A DNA stretch of 64,000 nt from Rheum nobile (lineage: Eukaryota; Streptophyta; Magnoliopsida; Caryophyllales; Polygonaceae). Both the position numbers and the translations under genes were made by a program. The notes under the pieces are model-generated. The model saw only the letters and a list, made by a program, of their open reading frames with translations. It was not told where the DNA came from and ran no database searches. Positions 21,273-31,324 of the stretch are shown in pieces; position 1 is the first letter of the stretch; every line of letters starts with the position of its first letter. Where the stretch lies: contig WOAB01000506.1 in NCBI GenBank assembly GCA_027886185.1, positions 1,054,001 through 1,118,000 on the forward strand, in the 5' to 3' direction.

Positions 21273-21701
21273 GTCGCACCCTTCCTTGAGGCTTGCCAAG
21301 ATAATCAAAGGCTAAAAAACAACGAGGATATCTATGAGGCCTTCAGTGACTGCATAAAAACCATTCCCTTGGTCACACTGGCAGACAGCACCCCTCGCTG
21401 CAAGGAAATGTTAAAGGTATTGGGCATGATCAAGAAGAAACTGAAGAAGAAGCATAAGAAGGAGAACTTGATGCAGGTGGCGAATCTTTATATATTGGAT
21501 ACGGGGCAAGATAAGCATGCAGGCCCTGGGATGTTGGGTAGGCCATTTCTGAAGATGGCAAGTGCGTTCATGGGTATGCACAACGGTCCACCCACAAAGA
21601 AGTGCAGGAGATTGGGGGTCACGCTCAACATAGAGCATACAAAGAGGCACCCCCCAGATCCAGATCCCAGGTGTTCAGTTGCTATGAGCAACCCAAGTTG
21701 A
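21273..21701 (+). pseudogene. Fragment I, end of gag-protease frame with protease core deleted
   Basis: Open from the break to TGA 21699-21701. It reads VAPFLEAxQDxQRLKNN, then IKKKLKKKHKKENLMQVANLYILDTGQD and MLGRPFLKMASAF. In G the segment between the lysine-rich stretch and LYILD holds about 65-100 residues including the catalytic DLGAS; here it is absent and the frame is kept. D has the same join. The product could not be a working protease. Confidence 0.65.
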
Positions 21702-21714
21702 GAGGATGAGTAGG

Positions 21715-21766
21715 ATGTCAAGCCAACGACGTTAACTAAGGCGCTGTCCGGCAGGCAACCCGAGAT
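21715..21766 (+). promoter_or_regulatory. Tandem hairpins after the stop (fragment I)
   Basis: Hairpin 1 ATGTCA-AGCCAA-CGACGT (21715-21732), with one G-U pair and a closing mismatch, 13 nt after the stop. Hairpin 2 keeps the AGGCAA loop (21753-21758), but its stem (CCGGC / CCCGA) is weakened. The most decayed of the four copies. Confidence 0.5.
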
Positions 21767-22385
21767 ATGTAATTCTTTTCCCTTGTTTTTCTTTCTTTGT
21801 TTTTGCATTTGATTTCAGTGTGTTTTGTTTTTGTTTCTGTTTCCGACTAACCTACAGGGAAGAAACCCATGCCTATTGAAGAAGGTGTTTTCCACACCAA
21901 TGTAAGTCTTCTTTCCCTGCACTAAGTCACTCCCCGAAAAAACCCTTAAACGGGGAGTAAAAAAAAAAGTGGTACCGAAGGCTAGCTGCCCAGAGTTCCC
22001 CATGGAGATGGTGCGAATCATGTTTTCAAGGAGGATACACTTTCCCTACACATTATTTGACAACGATGATGGCCCTACAATTGACAGCTGGGAGGAGGAA
22101 CACTAGAGCCTACACCATGATTACATTTGGGCTCCACCATGTATTCCTAGAAGGCCGTGCAATCCTACTATCATTGTTTTACCACTACTCACCAAAGTGG
22201 TTCCCTTTGATTGCAAGATAGAAGAAGATGATGACGTGATGAAGACACCCGCCCAACACCAGAGACCTGGGCATTTATTGAGAAGACCGCCAGCGACACC
22301 TTCAGTGTCCAAGCAGCTTGGCGACGTTTGTGAGTTATTTTTTTTTTTGCTTTTCCCTGTGCTTCTATTCTCTTGTCTTTCATTA

Positions 22386-22417
22386 CATTGAGGACAATGC
22401 AATGTTTAAGCATGCGG
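22386..22417 (+). promoter_or_regulatory. Internal hairpin-TTTAAGC-purine module (fragment I)
   Basis: CATTG-AGGA-CAATG, CAATG, TTTAAGC, ATGCGGGAGGG, about 670 bp upstream of the 3' LTR. Confidence 0.65.
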
Positions 22418-22518
22418 GAGGGTTTTATACTTGCTACGTCGTTGAGGAGATGAAAAAAATAAAAAGAGCCAAATTTTTTAAAAAATGCTAAAATTGAAAT
22501 CCTGGGATAGGTCGAAAA

Positions 22519-22659
22519 CCCGAAAGGGCGGCCTAGGTAATAAGCAAGTGGCTTGGACCAGCATTAGGCTGGGGTAATAATTGGTCAAGAGTGATGTGAG
22601 CATATATGAGCCCATCTATTGAAAAATGAAATGAGTGGCTTGGTGAAAACCCGAAAGGG
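22519..22659 (+). repeat. Paired CCC-GAAA-GGG hairpins (fragment I)
   Basis: CCCGAAAGGG at 22519-22528 and 22650-22659, 131 nt apart, exactly the spacing seen in G. Confidence 0.65.
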
Positions 22660-23041
22660 CGCCTTGGCAAAATGAGTGAAAAGAAGAAGAGTGAATTTTA
22701 GGAATTCTCATTTTTCCTGGCGTGGCGACATAAGAAGAGGTGATATAAGGAGGATTCGGGTAGGTCACTCTGGGAGGTATAAGAAGATAGATGGGAGATA
22801 AGATTAGATTATATTCACTCTATGGTGTTTGGGATAAGTTTGGGGGAAGTACTCTGCTTTCCTTTTGGCTTGATTGTGTGGGGTGTTGAGATTTTTGATT
22901 TGATGTTGTAGTTTATTGTGTTGGGCTTATATTGTATTGGCTGCCTGGAGTCTATTGTTAGGTATGACTCTTGGAGATTGAGTTTTCTATGCTTCCTGAA
23001 ACCTTGGGGATTGATTAGAGGAGTAGGTTGACTTTAGCTTA

Positions 23042-23075
23042 CTCGAGGACGAGCAAAGTTTAAGCATGGGGGATT
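23042..23075 (+). promoter_or_regulatory. Terminal hairpin-TTTAAGC-polypurine tract (fragment I)
   Basis: CTCG-AGGA-CGAG, CAAAG, TTTAAGC, ATGGGGGATT, ending at the first base of the 3' LTR. By position this is the primer site for plus-strand DNA synthesis. Confidence 0.7.
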
Positions 23076-24512
23076 TGATCAGTGCTATTTTGTAGTGCAT
23101 ATCTGGGGGTTATTACCAGGTTTGAGGCGCCATTTGGATGGATTTAGAGCACAATCGTGGATTATGGAGTTAGAGTGGAGAAGTGAAGAAATCATGGGAT
23201 TTATAGAGGTTTGAAGTGTATTGAAGAGTAGAAGAACAATGTGCTGAATCCAAATGGTTCGTTCTCTCTACTCAGATGTCCAAATTAAGTGATTCCAATT
23301 CTAGGAGTTAGATTTTGAAGTCTACTGCAAGTCATCAAAATATGAGCGCAATCCGAGTTGGGAATCAAAAGTTATGGCGTTTTTACGGAAGTGTCGCAGA
23401 AGTTGAAGAAGACACCGTCACCGCCGCCCCGTGGTGGACACCCCGCGGTGTAACTTGACGCCCCGCGCCAGAAGCCACCGCGACCCGGCGGTGGATCTCA
23501 GAGAAGGAACTGACGCCCCGCGGTGGAACTGGTCGCCCCGCGGTGGACTTGTTAAGCGCCTCGCGGCCAGCGAAGACATTATTTCCTAATTTGCATTTCC
23601 GGATTTCCTAATTTTATTTTCTTATTTCCTTTAGTATTATTTCTAGGTTTAGCTTATTTTCCCTAGCCTATTTAAGACCTTTTCCAGGTCTTGAGTAAGG
23701 AGACACTTTTATCATCGTAATTTTTCTCAATTAGGGTTTCATTTGCATCTCAATGGAGCACTAATTTCCCCTTGTTCTACTAGACGTTTGAAGCAATACA
23801 GTTGATTCGTTTGTGAGATTTCTATTCCTTGTTCTTATTCTTATATATGTTGGTTTAATTCTCTTGGTTATATTGAGTATTGATTTATTGTTATTCTTTA
23901 TAGCCTGGCCAACTAGGTTGAGTAATATTTATCAATTGCTAGGATTGCATATAGTGGAATACGAGTGCATATCTAGTAGCATATATGATTAAACATATAG
24001 TGGAATACGAGTGTTTAATTGTGAGTGAGAATTATTTGCATGTTGAGTAGTAATGTTTTCTTCTATTCGCATGTATCCTATATCCTTGCATGCATTACTA
24101 TTGCTTTATTAGTGGTAAGGTTTTCTTCCATTGATACTGTAGTAAGTACTATCAACAACTTTCTGAATTGGTAGTTAATAACGATCAGGGTGGGAACAAC
24201 CATAAGAATAGTAAAAGAACTTGGATTTATAAGTTTTCAGTGATCGACTTATATCTCTGTATTGTAGATCTCGTTCTAGTGGAACTACTTTCCCCAATCA
24301 TATTCTCAAATCAACCAAAGCTATTTACTTTACTGTGTTTGATAATCAAAACCCCCCTTGTTACTTTGCATGCTTATAAACACATAGATTGATTACTTCC
24401 TCCCTGTGGGTTCGACCCTTGCTTGCTATACATCTGTTTAGTAGGTTTGTTAGGACTTTTACTTTGATTAGGCTATTCAACGATATTTGCATTGCATATT
24501 TTAGCCACGTCA
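23076..24512 (+). repeat. Fragment I 3' LTR
   Basis: 1437 bp, TGATCAGTGC...TAGCCACGTCA. The first 150 bp match the D LTR closely; the last 60 bp (TTTTAGCCACGTCA) match the C LTR instead. It holds GC-rich near-palindromes at 23420-23575 (CACCCCGCGGTG, CGCCCCGCGGTGG) and the CTCCCTGTGGGTTCGACCC block near its end. Confidence 0.8.
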
Positions 24513-27500
24513 GTTACACGCCGCGTTCTTACCACCAAAGAAGGTACCTTACTTGACCAACGTGAGAATTTGTTTCATACTAAGTGTGCGGTCCAGGGTG
24601 CTTCTTTGAGTGTCATTATAGATGGTGGAAGTTGTTGCAATATCATCAATGAAAAGGTGATCAAGCACTTCAAGTTTGACACAACTCCACACCCACAACC
24701 CTATAGTCTACAATGGATCTCTGAGGGTGATGATTCCAATGTTGTGAAGCGACAATGCACTATCAATTTCAGCATTGTCCATTACAAGGATTCGGTGCTT
24801 TGTGACGTAGTGCCCATGGATGCAACTCATCTTCTCTTAGGGCGATCTTGGCAATTTGACAAGAGAGCTCTTCATGATGGATTTCTCAACAACTACGTCT
24901 TCATGCACAATGGAAGAAAGGTGACATTACTTCCTATGAGCCCTCAGGAGATTATGCAAGATCATGTTGAAAGGAACCGAGTCAAGGCACTTGAACAAGC
25001 CAAGGGACATCCACCGCCCTCAGTTGACCGTGAGAAGCAACCGAAATCAGCCCCCTAAGCCAGCTTACAACGGCATTCAAGGATCTTGTGAAAACCGGCT
25101 TCTCTTGGCTAGGTCTCGGGATGTCTCCCCAATCATTCAGGGACGTCTTCCTTGTTTTTTACTTGTTCCTTTCGCGTGTCTTCTAAATGTTAAAGATCTT
25201 GTTGATTTACCCCCTGCAGTGACTTCTCTTTTGCAGGAATTTGAGGATGTGATGCCCAAAGAGCTACCCGAAGGATTGCCACCTATTCGTGGAATTGAGC
25301 ATCAAATCGACTTTGTACCCGACGCCTCTCTTCCTAACCGAGCTGTATACCGTGCGAGCCTGGAGGAAACCAAGGAATTGAAGCGTCAAGTACAAGAGTT
25401 GATGGATAAGGGCCACGTTCGAGAGAGATTAAGCCCATGCGCCGTATCGGTCATTCTAGGGCCTAAGAAGGACGGTAGTTGGCGCATGTGTGTTGATTGT
25501 CGGACAATCAACCAAATTACAGTGAAGTATCGACACCCTATTCCTAGACTTGATGATATGCTTGATGAATTGCATGGTGCTACTTTATTTTCTAAAATTG
25601 AACTTAAGAGTGGTTATCATCAAATTAGGATGCATGAGGGTGATGAGTGGAAAACTGCTTTTAAGACTAAGTATGGCCTTTATGAGTGGTTGGTTATGCC
25701 TTTTGGTTTGACCAATGCTCCTAGCACTTTTATGAGATTGATGAATCATGTTTTAAGGGCTTACTTAGGCAAATTTGTAGTTGTCTACTTCGATGATATC
25801 CTTGTTTACAGCAGGTCGTTAGATGAGCATGTTGAGCATCTTAGGAAGGTCTTAGAGTATCTTAGAAATGAGAAACTTTATGCTAACCTTGGTAAATGTT
25901 CTTTTTGCTCGAATTCCACTATTTTTCTTGGTTTTGTTGTAAGCAAGGATGGGCTGAAAGTTGACCAAGAGAAGGTCCGCGCCATAGAGGAATGGCCACG
26001 TCCCACGACTCTAACCATGGTTCGGTCCTTCCTGGGCTTGGTTGGCTTCTACCGCCGATTTGTGCGTGATTTCTCCACCATTTCAGCCCCATTGCATGAG
26101 CTTACAAAGAAGGCTGCGTTAATTGAGTGGACGCCCTCACACGAGACTGCATTCACCACCTTGAAGGACCGGTTGTGCCACGCTCCTTTTCTGAAATTAC
26201 CGGACTTCTCCAAGACTTTTGAGGTAGAGTGTGACGCCTCTCATCATGGAATTGGAGGGGTCTTGCTTCAGGATAGGCGTCCCATTGCTTACTTTGGCGA
26301 GAAGCTCACAGGCGCCCAACTCAACTACCCAACTTACGACAAGGAGCTCTATGCTCTTATTCGGGTGTTGAAGACTTGTCAGCACTATCTATGGCCTAAG
26401 GAGTTTGTCATTCACTCGGACCATGAGGCGTTGAAGTACTTGAAGAGCCAATACAACCTCAGCCGACGCCATGCACGATGGGTGGAGTTCATGGAGACCT
26501 TCCCCTATGTGGTCAAATACAAGAAAGGTAAGGAGAATGTGGTTGCCGATGCCCTTTCTCGCAGGTATGTGTTACTTACCCATCTTGACGCTTCTATCTT
26601 AGGCTTCTCCTTGATTAAAGATGTGTATATGCATGATGATGACTTTGTTGTAATTTTTCAAACATGCCTGGAAAAAGGAGAGTCTAATGGATTTTATGTT
26701 GATAATGGCTACCTATTTAAGGCCGGGAAACTATGTATTCCTAAAACGTCTATACGTAGGTTGCTAATTCAAGAAGCTCATGAGGGTAGAGGACATTTTG
26801 GTATTCCTAAGACTTTGGCTGCATTAAAGGAACATTTCTTTTGGCCTAAAATGTTGCATCATGTTACACGTTTTTGCAAGGCTTGTGTTACTTGTATGCA
26901 TGCTAAGTCTAGATCGAGTCCCCAGGGATTGTATACCCCTTTGCCTATCCCGGACGTCCCATGGGAAGATATTAGTATGGACTTTATCACTGGTTTTCCC
27001 ATGTCTAAGAAGGGGAGGGACTCGATATTTGTGGTCGTTGATAGGTTTTCTAAGATGGCTCACTTCATTGCATGCAAGACTACTAACAATGCTTATGAGA
27101 TTGCTTCTTTATTTTTTGAGCATGCTGTTAGATTGCATGGTATCCCTCGATGTATAGTGTCAGATCGTGATGCTAAATTTATGAGTTATTTTTGGAAATC
27201 TTTGTGGTCCAAGCTGGGGACTAAGTTGTTGTTTTCTACTAGCTATCACCCCCAGACGGATGGCTAGACGGAGGTTACTAATAGGACTTTAGGTGCTTTA
27301 TTGCGTACTATGTTAAAGTCTAACCTCCGCAAGTTGGAAGAGTGCTTGCCTTTTGTTGAATTTGCTTATATCAGGTCCATGCACTCGGCTACGCAGAAGA
27401 CTCCCTTCCAGGTGGTCTACGGTCTCAATCCGCTCACCCCCTTGGATCTCGTACCACGGCCTATGAAGGAAAAGGAAAGCATCAAGGGAGTGGAGCGTGC

Positions 27501-28071
27501 AGACCAGGTCAAGGCCCTACATGAGAGGATGAGGCAGCAGCTGGAGCGGAGGTCCGAGCAGATAGCCGCGCAACGCAACAAAAACCGCCGCTCGGTTGCC
27601 TATGAGCCAAGCGACTTGGTTTGGCTGCACTTGCGCAAGGAACGCTTTCCTTTAAAGCGCCGCCACAAGCTGGATGCCAGAGGTGATGGTCCTTTCTAGG
27701 TGCTACAACGCCTTGGGGCCAACGCTTACTGCTTGGATTTACCCGATGACTATGGTGCGCATCCTACCTTCAACGTCACTAATCTTTCTCTTTATACGCC
27801 TCCTGCTTTTGACGACGAGGATGAAGTGGGGACGCTTTGCAGCCAAGAAGGGGAGATTGATAGCTCCATGACCCCCTCAATGACGGCGAAGGACGAAGAG
27901 GAAACAATGAAGGTGCGCTCGAATGGCCCGATAACAAGAGTTCGTGCAAGGATAATGGAGCGAGCAACTCAATCATTAGTCTCGCGGGCATACGCAAGTG
28001 AATTGGGTTCATCTAGTCCTAAATGGGTCTTTCTCTTGACCTATGAAGGATTGGGTGAGGTCCCGCCTTAG
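24513..28071 (+). pseudogene. Element E pol: protease, RT, RNase H, integrase, with the tail in the LTR
   Basis: Protease at 24513-25058 (VIIDGGSCCNII, HLLLGRSW), then a frameshift at about 24970-25060 into the main frame. RT: GPKKDGSWRMCVDCRTIN, VMPFGLTNAPSTF, catalytic VVVYFDDILVYS. RNase H: VECDASHHGIGGVLLQ. Integrase: zinc finger H..GHFG..C..C, catalytic D in SMDFITGFP, D in IVSDRDAKF, E just after the TAG at 27265. C-terminal GDGPF..VLQRLG, TFNVTNLSLY, then GPITRVRAR inside the 3' LTR. Two TAG codons (27265-27267, 27697-27699) each stand where the family has CAG (TDGQTE, GPFQVL). Apart from these and the frameshift it is well preserved. Confidence 0.85.
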
Positions 28072-28759
28072 TCACCCTCGCCAAGGAGAGCCAGACGCGG
28101 AACCCAATGTTTCCGCGACCGCGGAAACCATTGCCGCGACCGCGGAATATCAATTGGAGAATGACTCTACAGGAACTTTTCCGCGATCGCGGAAGTAATA
28201 GTCGTGACCACGGAATTGTGACTGATTTACGAGACGTCTACAAAAAGTTTTCCACGACCGCGGCAGTCTTGCCGCGATCGCGGATTTTCGCTAACATTTG
28301 ATTCTTCTACAGAAACTTTTCCGCAACCGCGGAAGTATTTCCGCGACCGCGGAAATGGACCCGAGTGATAGCTATTTCGGCATTTTATTTGGAAACTTAT
28401 TATTATTTTATTATTACCTTTTGTCGCTATTTAAAACCAGAAAACCCTAGTTTGTAATCTTATGTTGATTTGAGTAGTTAAGTTGAGTACACTCCTTCCT
28501 TGAATTCCAACATCAACCCTTATGATCCCACGGATCAAACTATCTTGTATCTCGTCGCTTCGAGCAATCAAACACCGTTTCTTCGGTAATTCATGATCAT
28601 CACGTTGATCCATACATTCATCTCTTTGGACGAGTTTGGCTATCACTTTAGCCCTAGGAAAGCCATCACTTTGGCTACGCAAGAGAAGGATTCGACTACA
28701 AGCTTGAGGAAACAAAGATCCTACGATTGCAAACGACACTTCAGGGGTTGTTCGCATCA
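27858..28759 (+). repeat. Element E 3' LTR
   Basis: 902 bp partner of 5680-6581. The TATA box position reads TACAAAAA here. The first 214 bases are still coding: the integrase reading frame continues to a stop at 28069-28071. Confidence 0.9.
28110..28355 (+). repeat. Array of palindromic TTCCG-CGACCG-CGGAA words in the E 3' LTR
   Basis: Eight copies matching those at 5932-6177. Differences between the two LTRs within the words are mostly C/T and G/A, as expected from decay of methylated CpG. Confidence 0.85.
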
Positions 28760-28898
28760 TCAAGGCAACTAATGGCGGGAGTCGAGACGACTTTCTCTGC
28801 TCACGATCTACACCATCCGTTCTGGTGCGACAAGCGAGGGTTGACGTGGCGAAAATCGCACGGCATGATGGGACAACTTAAGCCCCTAGCCTTCCCTC

Positions 28899-28907
28899 CA
28901 TAAATTC
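28899..28907 (+). promoter_or_regulatory. Possible TATA box of the antisense gene in element A
   Basis: CATAAATTC, about 125 nt upstream of the antisense gene's ATG. The same CCCTCCATAAATTC block precedes the B copy (about 55900-55915 on minus). Conserved but unproven. Confidence 0.35.
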
Positions 28908-29028
28908 GAAGTGATCTGGTGGTTTCCTTTTATCTTCTCTCTCCCGATTCCTTCTGTTTTTACTTTGGTAAGTTTTTCCAAAATTTCTCAAGATTGCCTT
29001 CCGATTCCCTCCTCTCTCTGTATTGGAT

Positions 29029-30936
29029 ATGGTTTCCAGTAGCTTTGCCGAATCGTCCGCCACTCGCTCGAGCGAAAATGACGACTCCTCCCTTTTCTTG
29101 TTGAAGGAGGCCGACGCCCTGACGGGGATGCTGATGGAGGCAGATTTAGAGCAGATTCTTCAAGTCGGCGGTTTTCCACCAGAGACAGTTGTGAGGCTTC
29201 CTCATCCGGATGAGAGGGCGGACGCTAGATACGAGGGGTGGATCTGTTCTTACGCTTACCCGTTTCAGATCGGGCACAAATTTCTGTTCACTCCCCTCGT
29301 ACGTGATTTCTTGGCGACTCTGGCGCTTGCGCCATGTCAAGTCATGCCGCATGCGTGGCGGGTTCTTAGGGTTTTGGATCTTTTGAACTCGGAGTCGGGG
29401 GTTGGTTTTGACTTTGATGCCTTATGGTATAACTATGCCTTGGGGTCGAAGAGCTCTTGCCGGGTTCAATTGCATAGGCGTCAGGGTCGGAAGCCGCTGG
29501 TGTCAAATCTGGATGTGAATGACCGTGGATGGGGGTCGAAATTCTTTTTCATCGAGCGGTCGTCTTTGGAAAAGGGGGGTGATTGCTCGTTTTTGCTGAC
29601 AGAGTGGCTGGTCGAAAGTATGCACCTTTCTCTTGCTTTCGTTTTGTTAGATATGTTTTAACTTTTTACTTACCTCTCTTTTTATGTAGTCCCTGAGCCT
29701 GAGGACCTGGAGGTCGACGCTAGATTGGAGGGTCTAACCAACATTTTGCTTGAGATTCCATTGTCGGAGCGAAAATTTGTGAACGTCAACTTGCTATCTA
29801 TTGGTCCAACGACTCAAGACGCTATGTCGGCCCCATCATCCTCTCATGTCAAGCGTAAGTCTTCTGTTTGGGTTGCTTGTGTTTCTGTTTATATGCCATT
29901 TTCGTAATTTATGTTATGTCTGGTGTGACAGTGTCTCGTGTTGGTCGGTCGAGTGATCGTTTGAAGGGCGTGTCCGGGAAAGGTTTGATCGAACAAAAGT
30001 TGGCGGCGGCATGAGCTCTGTCGAGTAAGTCAACGCCTGTCGAATCTTTTCCCCCATCGAAGGTTGGCGACAAGAGAAAGGCAGTCATTTCCCCTGATGC
30101 TGAGAAGACCGTTCCGAAAAAGAAATCGGATATCCCTTCTGGCATCGAGAGGATTGATCTAGTCGGGCGGTCGATTGCTGATCTGTTCCAGGTCCAGGAC
30201 CCGGCTTTGAAATCCAAAGTCGATGGAATCTCGCCTCTGGACTGTATTGGTGAGGCTGATTGTTCTGCTTGGAAGGTTAGTTTTCTGCCGCGTCTTATAG
30301 TTTTGATTTTTCTGTCGGGTGACGTTTCCATATGTCTTTTCTTTGTTTTGCGTCTTCTAGACCTTTCAATTCCTCTTGGGTGCCTAATCTGGCATGAAGG
30401 AAATGGTCTCCAAAGCTGAGGAAAGGGCTGCCAAATCGGAATCCGATTTGGCGGCATTGAAGACTAAGGTGAAGGGAGCCGAGAATCGACTGAAAGACGC
30501 CGAGCGTCGCTTTTCGGGAGAGTTGAAGGCTTGTCAAGACGAGCTAGAGTGTTGTCGGAAGGAGCTCAATGAGAGTCGAGTTGGTGTTGAGGAGAGGGTC
30601 AAGCAAGCCAGGATCGACGCTAGTTGAATCGCGTGTGAGGTCAGCGCTTTCTATGCATTGAAGTCGCGCGTTGAAATGGTCGAGGAGTTCGAAGAGGGCA
30701 AGCATGAAGCTTGGGATTTGAAGACGGAGAAAGGAAATATGGATACCTTGTTTCCTAAGGGGAATCCAGGGGTGGAGCTGTTTCGATTCGCCGGTATTGA
30801 AGAGGAATCTCCTGATGAGAGTGCCGGTGAAGAAGAAGTCCACTCCGGCGATGCTGCTCCTATCATACCGCCCGAGCCCCAGCCTTTGTCCCACCCGGCT
30901 CCCGCCGAAGGTAATGATGCGACTCCTGATTCCTAG
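29029..30936 (+). pseudogene. Element A antisense accessory gene (four exons)
   Basis: Runs against the element's own transcript. Exons inferred from GT-AG sites and comparison with B: 29029-29617, 29690-29854, 29932-30275, 30361-30936; introns 72, 77 and 85 nt. Exon 1 (MVSSSFAESS...) holds a domain I place in the putative gypsy-type-transposon family (Transposase_28): FPPETVVRLPHPDE, YPFQIGHKFLFTPLVRDFLA, LDLLNSESGVGFDFDAL. Exon 3 is basic with SGKGLIEQK. Exon 4 is a coiled coil (MVSKAEERAAKSESDLAALK) and an acidic, Pro-rich tail. In-frame stops in exon 3 (near 30012), early exon 4 and at 30625 (TGA where B has CGG) make it a pseudogene. Function unknown. Confidence 0.65.
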
Positions 30937-31016
30937 TTCTTTATCCTCCTTATCTATGAACTTTCTGTGAATGACTTGTGGTTCCACCTATGTGTGGGTG
31001 AAGTACTTTGGGTTTG

Positions 31017-31108
31017 GCGACCCGTCCACCATCGCGGGTCGCATAGAATGTTTTTAAGAATGTTTGAAGTCAATGTGTTTTGGCGACCCGTCCACCATCG
31101 CGGGTCGT
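31017..31108 (+). repeat. Twin GC hairpins between the antisense gene and pol (element A)
   Basis: GCGACCCG-tccaccatcg-CGGGTCGC (31017-31042) is an 8-bp perfect stem. It is repeated 66 bp on (31083-31108) with one base changed at the end of the stem. B carries the same pair at 46257-46370. It sits just past the last exon of the antisense gene and just past the end of pol, which converge here. Confidence 0.75.
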
Positions 31109-31324
31109 GTGAATGTAAAAAAGAATTTGTCTCTTTTTATTGTTGGCGTACTCCGCTTTACAAAAGATTGATCCTGTTCTACGTCTAAATGTGTGTCAGA
31201 TTCTTTATGGTCATAAGAACCCGTCTTTACTGGACGTAAGCGTTAGGTTCATGAAATAGAGTTGAGTTGTAATGACAAATAACATGTAAAAAATGATGGG
31301 GTTCTTGTGTCTTACCAGACAGGG

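Larger units (their letters stand above)
21273..24512 (+). mobile_element. Fragment I: 3' half of a D-like non-autonomous element
   Basis: It begins mid-frame at the break with H (GTC GCA CCC TTC...) and carries the end of the truncated gag-protease frame (to 21701), the tandem hairpins, both hairpin-purine modules, the CCC-GAAA-GGG pair and a complete 3' LTR (23076-24512). At 24513 the protease of E resumes. The 5' half and any target duplication are lost. Confidence 0.75.
5680..28759 (+). mobile_element. Element E: chromovirus-type Ty3/gypsy retrotransposon inserted in A
   Basis: Identical-length LTRs (902 bp each, 5680-6581 and 27858-28759) are flanked by a perfect TCAAG duplication (5675-5679 and 28760-28764). 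Joining the flanks restores the region beside the 3' LTR of A as seen in B. The interior keeps a tRNA-iMet-like primer site, a leader, a gag N-terminal stub (to 7784) and protease to integrase (24513-28071). The gag body is gone and its place is taken by fragments F, G, H and I (7785-24512). Protease motif DGGS, RT motif YFDD and the GPITR(A/V)RAR tail encoded in the LTR point to a CRM-like chromovirus; the clade assignment is an inference. Confidence 0.85.

Noticed and set aside
8523..24512. Reading G and I as the two halves of one element split by H
   Set aside because: Their sequences overlap: both contain the end of gag-protease, the hairpins and the following 1.2 kb, so they are two copies.
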